DNA from: Alteribacillus sp041949975
GTDB lineage: Bacteria > Bacillota > Bacilli > Bacillales > Marinococcaceae
Reading direction: 5' to 3'
Assembly: GCF_041949975.1 (NCBI RefSeq)
Contig: NZ_JBHFQG010000012.1
Span: forward strand, 1-64,000
DNA: 64,000 nt
A model generated the notes under the pieces. It searched no databases and was not told the origin of the DNA. It saw nothing but the letters and a program-made list of their open reading frames with translations. Both the position numbers and the translations under genes were made by a program. Below are positions 55,076 through 63,647 of this stretch, one piece after another. The stretch's first letter is position 1; every line of letters starts with the position of its first letter.

Positions 55076-55113
55076 GGAGCTGTCTCAATAGCAAGAAGAG
55101 ACAGCTCCTTCTT
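55076..55113 (+). terminator. Terminator of the HesB-like gene
   Basis: GGAGCTGTCTC / GAGACAGCTCC 11 bp perfect stem, then TTCTTTG. Confidence 0.9.
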
Positions 55114-55223
55114 TGATATGCAACACTTACAAGTCCAAAAGAGTACACCGGTAAAACATTCTGGTTTTTTCATAATAGCCATTGGTTGAAATTTCTCTTT
55201 CAATTTTACAAGGAGGACCCTTT

Positions 55224-56024
55224 ATGGAGGACGTAAATAATATGCTTTTATCCTTCCAAAATGTCAGCGTTATCACTGGTGGAAAACAAAGATTAAAAGA
55301 CATCACATTTGAAATGAAAAAAGGCGAACACTGGGGTTTATTAGGATTGAATGGATCCGGAAAAACTACACTTTTACAATTGATTACAGGATATGTGTGG
55401 GCCAGCAAAGGAACATTAGCAAGCTGGGAAGGTACATTTGGAAAGATAAATATTCACATGCTTCGCCAGCAAATTGGCTGGGTCAGCGATTCTTTAGATG
55501 ACCGGTATCGAACCAAAAACACCAGTACGGCCCTTGAAGTAGTTTTAAGCGGGTTATTCGCCACTATTGGTGTCTATGAAGAACCTGGAAACGAAGAAAT
55601 TGAAAAAGCAGAGCACTGGCTCGATTTTTTTGGAATTTCTCACCTTAAAAATACTTCGTATATGTATTTGTCTCAGGGTGAAAAGAAAAGAGCAATGCTT
55701 GCCAGGGCCTGGATTGCTGAGCCTAAGTTATTGCTTTTAGATGAGCCTTGTACAGGACTTGATGTAAAGGGCAGAGAGGAGTTTCTGGCTTCCTTAGAAG
55801 ACTTGCTTCAGCTTGAGAACGCTCCTGCACTTTTATATGTGACTCATCACTTAGAAGAATTACCTGCATCTGTACAAAATGTATTATTATTAAAAAATGG
55901 GGAAATCCTTCATAAAGGACCAAAACAAAAGACACTAACAGACGTATTTGTTCAAGACGCATTTGATGTTAAATCACGAATTGTCTGGGATCAAGATAGA
56001 CCGTGGCTGGTCGTTTCCTCTTAA
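55224..56024 (+). CDS. ABC transporter ATP-binding protein, YlmA-like
   Basis: A 266-residue single ABC ATPase domain. Features are LLGLNGSGKTTLLQLITGY near 38, Q-loop in QQIGWVSDSLDD near 83, signature YLSQGEKKRAMLARAW near 145, Walker B LLLLDEPCTGLDV near 167 and YVTHHLEELP near 202. This layout resembles YlmA and ModF-type orphan ATPases. No membrane partner is adjacent, so its role is unclear. ATG 55224 follows AAGGAGG 7 bp upstream, whereas an earlier in-frame GTG has no site. Confidence 0.87.
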   Translation: MEDVNNMLLSFQNVSVITGGKQRLKDITFEMKKGEHWGLLGLNGSGKTTLLQLITGYVWASKGTLASWEGTFGKINIHMLRQQIGWVSDSLDDRYRTKNTSTALEVVLSGLFATIGVYEEPGNEEIEKAEHWLDFFGISHLKNTSYMYLSQGEKKRAMLARAWIAEPKLLLLDEPCTGLDVKGREEFLASLEDLLQLENAPALLYVTHHLEELPASVQNVLLLKNGEILHKGPKQKTLTDVFVQDAFDVKSRIVWDQDRPWLVVSS

Positions 56025-56252
56025 TAATGTTTTCAAAGAGTTTGGGAAATGTTTTTTATAATTTTACAAATTTCCATGAAAATGAGAGGATCACTTCAAG
56101 ACTTCCTGTCATACCAGGAAAAAAGCAATTTTTTATTTATATTTTTATTTACAATAGTTTTCTATATATTGCTTGTTCAACCTCGAATGTATTTATATAA
56201 CCATTCTATATGTTACAATACATTTCAGTATTGAAATGAAAGGAGAATTCCT

Positions 56253-57041
56253 TTGAGTAAAAAGTGGATATTAAGCATTGCCCTGGCTGTATCAGTATCA
56301 GTAACTGCAGCTTGTGGGGATGAAGAAGCTCAAGAAGGACAAGAAGGTCAAGAAGGAGAAGGCCAGCAGCAAGAAGAGGGTCAAGAAGGAGAAGCACATG
56401 AAGAAACTCCCGAAAAACCGGAAATGCCAGATCCAGACCTTGAAGATATACCTGATGTAGTAGCAGAGGTAAATGGAGAAGAAATTTCTAAAGATGAATT
56501 TGAATCTGTTTATGTTTCTACGCTTAATACCTATGCTATGCAAGGAATGAACATTGAAGAGCAAGATGATGACGGTGAGATGGAAAAGCAAATTCAAGAA
56601 CAAACAGTAGAACAGCTTATCGGACAAGAATTATTGATTCAAGAAGCAGATAAGCGGGAATTGACTGCTTCTGATGAAGAAGTAGAAGAAGAACTCACTT
56701 CGTTAAAAGAACAATTTGGCTCCGATGAAGAATTCAAACAAGCACTTGAAAGCGAAAATCTTTCAGAAGAAGAGCTTCAAAGTGACATAGAAAAACAAGT
56801 AAAAGTAGAGAAATTAGTAGAAGATGAAGCAGGTAATATTGAAGTATCCGAAGACGAATTAAAAGAAATGTACGAACAAATGAGTCAAGCACAAGGTGGA
56901 GAGGATGGAGAAGAAGGTCCTTCCTTTGAAGAAATGAAACCTCAGCTTGAAGAACAAATGAAACAGCAAAAAGAGGGCGAAGAAATCCAGAAATTAGTGG
57001 AAGAACTTCGTGAAAGCGGAGATGTCACCGTTAATATTTAA
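56253..57041 (+). CDS. SurA-N-like lipoprotein, acidic
   Basis: A 262-residue exported lipoprotein. The signal peptide ends VTAAC near 19. A Glu/Gln/Gly low-complexity linker (GQEGQEGEGQQQEEGQEGE) covers residues 25-45. The folded part contains VVAEVNGEEISKDEFESVY near 70 and repeated helices, the SurA N-terminal chaperone domain seen in PrsA-type foldases. No parvulin PPIase domain follows. The extreme acidity suits high salt or alkaline conditions. TTG 56253 has AAAGGAG upstream. Probable extracytoplasmic chaperone. Confidence 0.8.
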   Translation: MSKKWILSIALAVSVSVTAACGDEEAQEGQEGQEGEGQQQEEGQEGEAHEETPEKPEMPDPDLEDIPDVVAEVNGEEISKDEFESVYVSTLNTYAMQGMNIEEQDDDGEMEKQIQEQTVEQLIGQELLIQEADKRELTASDEEVEEELTSLKEQFGSDEEFKQALESENLSEEELQSDIEKQVKVEKLVEDEAGNIEVSEDELKEMYEQMSQAQGGEDGEEGPSFEEMKPQLEEQMKQQKEGEEIQKLVEELRESGDVTVNI

Positions 57042-57055
57042 TTAGCTTACGATCC

Positions 57056-57090
57056 ATCCGGCAGAAAAAAGCTGCCGGATTTTTTATTTT
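57056..57090 (+). terminator. Terminator of the SurA-like gene
   Basis: ATCCGGCAG / CTGCCGGAT stem with a 7 nt loop, then TTTTTATTTTT. Confidence 0.93.
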
Positions 57091-57174
57091 TATGATTGCA
57101 GTCCCCGCATTATAAGGTAAAATAAAGACAAAAGTACCAATAAACTGTTCGGTTTATATGTGGAGGAGATAATG

Positions 57175-58098
57175 ATGGCACTAACGAATCAATCGGATAT
57201 ATTACTCGAAAGCGGTACAAACGAATTAGAAATCGTCATGTTTCATGTAGGGACTGGGATGTTTGGTATTAACGTTTTAAAAGTGAGAGAGATTATCCAG
57301 CCTGTTGAAATAACTGAAACTCCTAACAGGCATCAGAATTTAGAAGGTATCATCCGTCTGCGCGAAGAAGTTATTCCGGTAATTGATCTTGCTAAAGTAC
57401 TAGGATATCCACCAGCTGACCAACCGGAGCATGATAAATTTATCATAGGGGAATTGAATCAGAGAAAGGTGGCTTTTCATGTTCATTCTGTATCACGAAT
57501 ACACCGCATTTCTTGGGAGCAAATAGAAAAACCAGGGGACCTTTCTCAAGGACACGATGCTAATACAATAGGTATCGTTAAAATGGACCAGGGGATGGCA
57601 CTTTTACTCGATTATGAAAAAATTGTCATGGATATTGCTCCAAAAACAGAGATTCAAAGCATCCAAAAAAATGAAGACCAGGTAAATGATCGTTCTAATA
57701 AAAAGCTAATGATCGTAGAAGACTCGCCTGTACTTAGAAAATTACTGGCAGATACGCTGGAGGAAGCTGGATACACTTCAATAGTAGTGTATCAGGATGG
57801 AAAAGAAGCCTGGGACTTCGTTAATGGTCTTGTTAAAACCGAGGATATTGATGCGAGCGACATCCGTATTCCAGATGCTATTATTACAGATCTTGAAATG
57901 CCAAGAATGGACGGCCACCAATTAACTTTAAAAATAAAAGAACATAGTAAGTTGCAGCATCTTCCTGTTGTTATTTTTTCTTCTTTAATTACAGAAGATT
58001 TATACCACAAAGGAGAACGAGTGGGTGCAGACGCCCAGATCAGCAAGCCTGAAATAAGTCAGTTAGTCGAAGAAATGGACAAATTAATATTAAACTAA
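57175..58098 (+). CDS. cheV: Chemotaxis protein CheV
   Basis: A coupling protein with a CheW domain and a receiver. The 307-residue protein has the CheW domain at 10-155 (FGINVLKVREIIQPVEITETP near 33, quoted in part: GINVLKVREIIQPVEI; and VIDLAKVLGYP). The receiver at 175-305 has MIVEDSPVLRKLL and phosphoacceptor Asp in AIITDLEMPRMDGHQL near 240. It adapts chemoreceptor arrays through phosphorylation. ATG 57175 has GGAGGAG 6 bp upstream. It stands alone between terminators. Confidence 0.94.
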   Translation: MALTNQSDILLESGTNELEIVMFHVGTGMFGINVLKVREIIQPVEITETPNRHQNLEGIIRLREEVIPVIDLAKVLGYPPADQPEHDKFIIGELNQRKVAFHVHSVSRIHRISWEQIEKPGDLSQGHDANTIGIVKMDQGMALLLDYEKIVMDIAPKTEIQSIQKNEDQVNDRSNKKLMIVEDSPVLRKLLADTLEEAGYTSIVVYQDGKEAWDFVNGLVKTEDIDASDIRIPDAIITDLEMPRMDGHQLTLKIKEHSKLQHLPVVIFSSLITEDLYHKGERVGADAQISKPEISQLVEEMDKLILN

Positions 58099-58100
58099 GA

Positions 58101-58138
58101 AAAAAAGCTTTAGAAGGGTCTCCTTTTAAAGCTTTTTT
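58101..58138 (+). terminator. Terminator of cheV
   Basis: AAAAAAGCTTTA / TAAAGCTTTTTT stem (with inner GAAGG/TCCTTTT pairing) and T-run. Confidence 0.88.
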
Positions 58139-58282
58139 GTGTCTTATTAGATCATTACCAAACCGGACAGAAGGTTCAGCTTTTCTATTTTTTGTTATAT
58201 AAATTTTCAAAAAATTATTGACTGTGTTATAACACATGTGTATAATAATCATTAACATATAACAAAATAGGGAGTGGTTAGA

Positions 58283-58384
58283 ATGAAACAAACAAACAAA
58301 AAAACAAATGAGCGTCGTTTTACGCCAAACAAAGAAGAAAAATCTATTTTGCAAATGATTAACGACTATTACACAGCCAGATAA
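58283..58384 (+). CDS. 33-residue basic small protein
   Basis: ATG 58283 follows GGGAGTGG and encodes 33 residues, MKQTNKKTNERRFTPNKEE at the start and SILQMINDYYTAR at the end. It is basic, without a membrane segment. An AT-rich promoter-like stretch (TTGACTGTGTT...TATAAT near 58218-58246) lies just upstream and a terminator follows, so it is a separate expressed unit. I do not recognise the family. Confidence 0.55.
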   Translation: MKQTNKKTNERRFTPNKEEKSILQMINDYYTAR

Positions 58385-58410
58385 TTAAAAATAGACCTCT
58401 ATCTACTCCT

Positions 58411-58447
58411 TACAATAGCGGGAAGCAGCCGTTATTGTATTTTTTTC
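58411..58447 (+). terminator. Terminator after the 33-residue gene
   Basis: TACAATAGCGG / CCGTTATTGTA stem with an 8 nt loop region, then TTTTTTT. Confidence 0.88.
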
Positions 58448-58594
58448 ACCCATTAACTAATACAGTATGTCCTTCGAATTGTATTTTTTTGATCTGTTTT
58501 AATACAACCTCTCGCGAAAATATTTTGAATATTCTCGTTTCGTGGAGTATAATATATAATAAGCAATAAAATTCACGGAGGGGAGACGATCTTA

Positions 58595-58741
58595 ATGAAG
58601 GAAATAGATCGCATCAACCTCATAAAAGAATTAGAAGAACTTTGCGGTATACCGCACGCTTTACTCGTCAGACTTAATAATGAAGAAATTAAAAAGCTGT
58701 ATGACGAGAGAGTACAAGACCGAGTCACATCCACCAATTAA
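58595..58741 (+). CDS. 48-residue small protein
   Basis: ATG 58595 follows CGGAGGGGAG and encodes 48 residues: MKEIDRINLIKELEELCGIP at the start, with ALLVRLNNEEIKKLYDERVQ following. It looks like two amphipathic helices and is charged and cytoplasmic. Its style resembles small Bacillus regulatory proteins such as the Fbp group, but I cannot place it. A terminator-like hairpin follows. Confidence 0.55.
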   Translation: MKEIDRINLIKELEELCGIPHALLVRLNNEEIKKLYDERVQDRVTSTN

Positions 58742-58766
58742 TTACAGCATATATGTCGTGAATTTC

Positions 58767-58793
58767 ACCTGTCGCAGAGGCGGCAGGTTTTTT
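58767..58793 (+). terminator. Terminator after the 48-residue gene
   Basis: ACCTGTCGC-AGAG-GCGGCAGGT followed by TTTTTTA. Confidence 0.88.
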
Positions 58794-58933
58794 ATTATGC
58801 CAGAAAACGAAAGTATTGGTGAAGAATCTAAGGCTTTTGCCATAACATTCGCAGGAAAACTGGTTTTAATGATTTATTGATTGGAAAACAAACATATATT
58901 CGCTAAAATATACATAATAGAGGTGAACAACTA

Positions 58934-61231
58934 ATGCGAAAAAAATCCTTAGAACAATTAATAGAATGGATAAAATCAGAAGAATCCATAAAAAATCAAA
59001 TAGAATACTGGCATACGCTGGAGGAAGAGCCGGCTAAAACCGTTACGTTTCCTACCGAGCTAGATAAAAGAATTGTAAATGCCCTGCAAAATAGGGGCAT
59101 TTCTTCTCTCTATACTCATCAGCGATCGGCTTTTGAAAAAAGCGGAGTGGAATATAAACATACAGTTTCTGTTACGCCCACAGCCTCTGGTAAAACACTA
59201 TCCTATAACCTTCCTGTTTTACAATCTATTCTTGACGATAAAAAAAGCAGAGCCCTTTATTTGTTTCCGACAAAGGCTCTTGCTCAAGATCAAAAAAGTG
59301 AAATCAATGAACTGATTGACGAAATGGAAGCCGATATAAAAAGTTATACGTATGACGGGGACACGTCCCCAAATATCAGACAGGTCATTCGAAAGGCCGG
59401 CCACGTTGTTATTACAAATCCGGATATGCTGCATTCAGCGATTTTGCCTCACCATACAAAATGGGTCTCTTTATTTGAAAACCTTAAATATATTGTGATA
59501 GATGAGCTTCATACGTACCGTGGTGTCTTTGGCAGTCATGTATCCAATGTAATCCGGCGTTTAAAACGGATTGCTAATTATTACGGAAGTTCGCCTGTGT
59601 TTATTTGTACATCTGCCACTATTGCCAATCCAAAAGAGCTTGCTGAAAACCTTATCGGAGAGAGTTTTCATTTAATTGATAACAACGGGGCGCCCCGGGG
59701 ACGAAAACACTTTGTTTTTTATAACCCACCTATTGTAAATGAAGCCATGAATATCCGAAAAGGAGCAACAACCGAAGTATATAAATTAGCTTCGATGTTT
59801 TTAAAAGAAAAAATACAAACGATAGTGTTTGCAAAAAGCAGGGTTCGAGTAGAAGTAATCTTAAGTCATTTAAAAGAATTAGTTAAAAAAGAAGTCGGCC
59901 CTAAATCGATACGTGGGTATAGGGGAGGATACCTCCCGAAACAGAGAAGAGAAATTGAAAAGGGACTTCGAAACGGAGACGTGATGGGGGTAGTCAGTAC
60001 TAATGCCCTTGAATTAGGAGTAGATATCGGCCAGCTTCAAGTTTGTATTATGACGGGCTATCCAGGATCTGTCGCAAGTGCCTGGCAGCAAGCAGGCCGT
60101 GCCGGCAGAAGACAGGATGAATCACTAATTCTTATGGTTGCCAGTTCCGCTCCGGTGGATCAATACATGATTCAGCAACCAGAGTTCTTTTTAAACCAAA
60201 CCCCTGAATCAGCGAGAATCCATCCAGACAACCTTATTATTTTAGTGGATCATATTAAATGCGCAGCGTTTGAACTCCCTTTTCAAGAAGGTGAGACCTT
60301 TGACGGAGTTGAGATAGAAGAAGTGCTTGAATATTTAACGGAAGAACAAGTACTGCACCATCGCGGCCATAAGTGGTATTGGATGAATGACGGCTTTCCT
60401 GCTCATGGTGTCAGCTTACGCTCTGCTTCCCAGGAAAACGTCGTCATTATTGACCAAACGGACATTGCGAATGTAAAAGTTATTGGTGAAATGGACCGCT
60501 TCAGCGCGATGACGCTGTTACATGATAAAGCTATTTATTTACACCAAGGTGTGCAATTTCAAGTGGAAGAACTTGATTGGGAAGAAAAAAAGGCTTATGT
60601 CAAAGAAGTACAAGTGGAATATTTCACCGATGCTAATTTGGCTGTCGAATTAAAAGTATTAGAGGAAGATAAAAGGACAGAATATCCTTCTTTTGAATCG
60701 GCTTTTGGGGACGTCATGGTTAACGCAAAAGCTACGATTTTTAAAAAAATTAAAATGACGACCTTTGAAAATATAGGTTCCGGCTCCATTCATCTTCCGG
60801 AAGAAGAATTGCACACGAATGCATGCTGGATCAGTTTTCCAGATCATACCGTCAGCCAATTTGGAAAAGAACCGTTAGAACAGGCACTAATTGGAATAGC
60901 TAATGTACTGCGTCACGTTGCTCCTGTTCATGTGATGTGTGACCAAAGCGATCTCCATGTTGTTCCGCAGATGAAAGCCACTCATTCCGAAAAGCCGACC
61001 ATCTTTTTATATGATCGCTACCCTGGCGGAGTAGGTTTATCTGCAGCGGTGTACAACAATTTTCCAGAATTGCTTCAAAACGGTAAAAAACTTATTCAGT
61101 CCTGTCCTTGTACGACCGGCTGCCCATCCTGTGTAGGTTCTGATTTAAACCTCGGGGAAGAAGCAAAATGGCTGACACTTCGGCTTATGCGGCTGTTAGA
61201 GGAGGAACAACAGGTTGAAGCTAAAAAATAA
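58934..61231 (+). CDS. mrfA: MrfA, DEAD/DEAH helicase with DUF1998
   Basis: A 765-residue helicase matching B. subtilis YprA/MrfA, part of a RecA-independent repair path for mitomycin C-type lesions. The helicase core has TPTASGKTLSYNLP near 81, DELHTYRG near 190, TSATIANP near 220 and the helicase C motif QQAGRAGRRQ near 388. The C-terminal DUF1998 holds a four-Cys set in SCPCTTGCPSCVGSD near 730, probably zinc-binding. ATG 58934 follows GAGGTG. mrfB overlaps its 3' end by 17 bp, showing an operon. Confidence 0.93.
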   Translation: MRKKSLEQLIEWIKSEESIKNQIEYWHTLEEEPAKTVTFPTELDKRIVNALQNRGISSLYTHQRSAFEKSGVEYKHTVSVTPTASGKTLSYNLPVLQSILDDKKSRALYLFPTKALAQDQKSEINELIDEMEADIKSYTYDGDTSPNIRQVIRKAGHVVITNPDMLHSAILPHHTKWVSLFENLKYIVIDELHTYRGVFGSHVSNVIRRLKRIANYYGSSPVFICTSATIANPKELAENLIGESFHLIDNNGAPRGRKHFVFYNPPIVNEAMNIRKGATTEVYKLASMFLKEKIQTIVFAKSRVRVEVILSHLKELVKKEVGPKSIRGYRGGYLPKQRREIEKGLRNGDVMGVVSTNALELGVDIGQLQVCIMTGYPGSVASAWQQAGRAGRRQDESLILMVASSAPVDQYMIQQPEFFLNQTPESARIHPDNLIILVDHIKCAAFELPFQEGETFDGVEIEEVLEYLTEEQVLHHRGHKWYWMNDGFPAHGVSLRSASQENVVIIDQTDIANVKVIGEMDRFSAMTLLHDKAIYLHQGVQFQVEELDWEEKKAYVKEVQVEYFTDANLAVELKVLEEDKRTEYPSFESAFGDVMVNAKATIFKKIKMTTFENIGSGSIHLPEEELHTNACWISFPDHTVSQFGKEPLEQALIGIANVLRHVAPVHVMCDQSDLHVVPQMKATHSEKPTIFLYDRYPGGVGLSAAVYNNFPELLQNGKKLIQSCPCTTGCPSCVGSDLNLGEEAKWLTLRLMRLLEEEQQVEAKK

Positions 61232-62456
61232 ATTGAATCGCATGAAACACCATTTAGGGTCTGTAAATCACAGCCAGTCAAATAAAAAAGAAAACATTAA
61301 TGAACAAGACGGCTGCCAAACTTCAGATATTCCATATGCCAAAGAGTGGGAGAAATTGAATGCATCTGCTCGCTTTTTAGAAGATCAATACATGGTAAAA
61401 AGAGAAGTCATTTATCCGTTTCATCATGCTCATGGCAAATATAGATTAGAGGAGCTGTATGACGTGTGGGAAGAGTGGGGAAAAGAAACAGCTTTTCACC
61501 CTCTTCACCCTGAGAATCGAAGCCCGGAGGATCTTTTATTTTTTGACACCGAAACAACCGGTTTAAACAGCGGAGCAGGCAACATGATTTTTTTGCTCGG
61601 CGGAGCCCAGTTTACAAGTGCACATGTAAAAGTGAGTCAATTTTTCCTGCCAGGTCCAGAAGCCGAAGTGGCTTTATATCACCATTTTTTAAGAGATACG
61701 GCTTCTACAAAAAACCTAGTCACATACAATGGAAAAGCTTTTGACTGGCCGCAGCTTAAAACCAGGCACACTTTTGTAAGAAACGAAGTACCCAAACTTC
61801 CTCCATTCGGTCACTTTGATTTACTGCATGCGGCCCGCCGGCTTTTTAAGCACCGGCTTTCTTCTTGTAAGCTTTCTGTCGTGGAAAAAGAAATATTACA
61901 ATTCGAGCGTATTGATGATACACCGGGGTATCTGGCACCAATGCTTTATTTTGATTTTTTAAATGAAAAGCATCCCGAATATATTGAAGGAGTTCTCACT
62001 CACAATGAGTGGGATGTACTGTCCTTAATTACACTTTATATCGACCTTTCGAAACGAGTTCTAAGAAATAGACCTTTCGGAAGAGAAACGTATGAAATAG
62101 GAAGATGGTATGCTCAATGCAAAGAATGGGAAAAAGCAAGTTGGTGTTTTGAGAAAGCACTGGAAACAATCCAAGAAGAAAGTGATTGGCAGGAAGAGTG
62201 CTTGTGTGCACTTGGTTTTGTATATAAAAAGTTAAACCTTGAAACAGATTCAATGGAATGTTTTATAAAAGTGGTAGAAAACAATGGGGCAAACGGGGCC
62301 GAAGCGGCCATAGAATTAGCTAAATTTTATGAACACCGGAAAAAAGATCCAGAGAAAGCTCTATCCTTTGTTCTTGAAGCAGTTAAAATAAATGGATATG
62401 CAAATCAGGAAATAAACAAAAGAATAATCCGCTTACAACAAAAAATAGGGAAATAG
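61215..62456 (+). CDS. mrfB: MrfB, RNase H-like exonuclease
   Basis: A 413-residue protein matching YprB/MrfB, the metal-dependent exonuclease partner of MrfA. The RNase H-like domain has FFDTETTGLNSGAGNMIF near 112 (DxE), VTYNGKAFDWPQLKTRH near 170 and HNEWDVLSLITLY near 258 with the final Asp. The C-terminal part (about 290-410) has TPR-like helices, including YAQCKEWEKASWCFEKALE. The start TTG 61215 overlaps mrfA. Role from family: removal of damaged DNA strands. Confidence 0.92.
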   Translation: MKLKNKLNRMKHHLGSVNHSQSNKKENINEQDGCQTSDIPYAKEWEKLNASARFLEDQYMVKREVIYPFHHAHGKYRLEELYDVWEEWGKETAFHPLHPENRSPEDLLFFDTETTGLNSGAGNMIFLLGGAQFTSAHVKVSQFFLPGPEAEVALYHHFLRDTASTKNLVTYNGKAFDWPQLKTRHTFVRNEVPKLPPFGHFDLLHAARRLFKHRLSSCKLSVVEKEILQFERIDDTPGYLAPMLYFDFLNEKHPEYIEGVLTHNEWDVLSLITLYIDLSKRVLRNRPFGRETYEIGRWYAQCKEWEKASWCFEKALETIQEESDWQEECLCALGFVYKKLNLETDSMECFIKVVENNGANGAEAAIELAKFYEHRKKDPEKALSFVLEAVKINGYANQEINKRIIRLQQKIGK

Positions 62457-62634
62457 GAGAATGTAATATTTCCCGGGCAAGCGCAGAATAGTACGCTTTT
62501 AGTAAGAATGTTCCTTTTTTCGACAAAACGAGTAAAACTTAAAGTAATTTAATTAAGTGATTATGTCGAAAATCCAATTTAAGCAGGGATCCTCTGTCGG
62601 TTTCATTCAAAGGCAGAAGAAAGGAGGGGATTTT

Positions 62635-63195
62635 TTGAAAGTACTTGCAGCAACCGGATATAAACCTCAGGAAATGGGGATCTTTCAGCCAAATGCCAAA
62701 GAAATCACCTATATTAAAAAAACAATTGAAAAGCGATTAATCGGTTTTTTAGAAGAAGGACTAGAGTGGGTGGTTGTGTCCGGGCAGCTTGGTGTAGAAC
62801 AATGGACAGCCGAAGTGGTTATAAAATTAAAAATAGAATGGGATGCCTTAAAATTAGCCGTGCTTCCTCCTTTTCTGGAGCAGGAAAGCATATGGCCTGA
62901 ACAAGCACAGGAAAGATACCAGCATATTATTAATCAGGCTGATTATTCAGAAGCAATTTCCAAAAAGAAGTATGATAATCCCGGGAAGCTGCGGGCAAAA
63001 AATGATTTTATTATTATGAAAACAGACGCCCTTTTGTTATTGTATTCAGAAGAACAGGAAGGAACACCGCGTTATTATTTACAGGCAGCAGAACGAAAAG
63101 CAGCCAAAGACCACTACCCAATATATTGGATTACTCCAGATGACTTACAGCAGACAGTCGAGGAAATAGCAGAGGGAATGGACACCTTGGAATAG
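62635..63195 (+). CDS. ypsA: YpsA, SLOG/DUF1273 family protein
   Basis: A 186-residue Rossmann-like protein of the SLOG superfamily. It starts LKVLAATGYKPQEMGIF and has VVVSGQLGVEQWTAEV near 45 and LLLLYSEEQEGTPRYYLQAAE near 135 (quoted in part: LLLYSEEQEGTPRYY). YpsA affects cell division in bacilli and lies beside gpsB, as here. TTG 62635 after GGAGGGG matches the family N-terminus; ATG 62557 upstream would add 26 unrelated residues. Confidence 0.93.
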   Translation: MKVLAATGYKPQEMGIFQPNAKEITYIKKTIEKRLIGFLEEGLEWVVVSGQLGVEQWTAEVVIKLKIEWDALKLAVLPPFLEQESIWPEQAQERYQHIINQADYSEAISKKKYDNPGKLRAKNDFIIMKTDALLLLYSEEQEGTPRYYLQAAERKAAKDHYPIYWITPDDLQQTVEEIAEGMDTLE

Positions 63196-63308
63196 GAATA
63201 GCAATTCAAATTGACTTTTCCCTGAAGTTCTGAAAAAATGAAATACAAATAACGATTTATATAACAATGAGCATCTAAACTGAATTGATATTTGGGGTGA
63301 ACCAAAGC

Positions 63309-63647
63309 ATGCAAAATATTCATTTATCTGCCAAAGAAATTTTAGATAAAGACTTTAAAAGCAGCATGAAAGGTTATAATAAAGATGAAGTAGATCAATT
63401 TCTTGATATGGTTATCCAAGATTATGAAGCATTTGAAGAAAAATTAAGTGAACTTGAACGCGCCTTAGAACAATCTAAAAGACAAACAAACAGTGCATCT
63501 GGAGAAACAAGGTTCAATAGAGAAAGCCAAGTTTCTGCAACAGAGCAGACTGCTCCTGCCCAAGCAGCCGGCGGTACAAATTATGATATTTTAAAACGTT
63601 TGTCAAACCTCGAAAAAGAGGTGTTTGGCAAAAAATTATATGAATAA
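63309..63647 (+). CDS. gpsB: Cell division protein GpsB
   Basis: A 112-residue DivIVA-like protein that shuttles PBP1 between elongation and division sites. The N-terminal DivIVA domain reads LSAKEILDKDFKSSMKGYNK (6-25) and EVDQFLDMVIQDYEAF (quoted: DEVDQFLDMVIQDYE), followed by a coiled coil, a Ser/Thr/Gln/Ala linker at 62-88, and the C-terminal oligomerisation helix YDILKRLSNLEKEVFG. ATG 63309 follows GGGGTGAA. The next frame overlaps its end by 8 bp. Confidence 0.95.
   Translation: MQNIHLSAKEILDKDFKSSMKGYNKDEVDQFLDMVIQDYEAFEEKLSELERALEQSKRQTNSASGETRFNRESQVSATEQTAPAQAAGGTNYDILKRLSNLEKEVFGKKLYE

Noticed and set aside
56325..56400. Imperfect GAAGGTCAAGAAGG-type repeats as a CRISPR or satellite
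   Set aside because: They encode the Gly/Gln/Glu linker of the lipoprotein at 56253 and have no spacers or unit structure.
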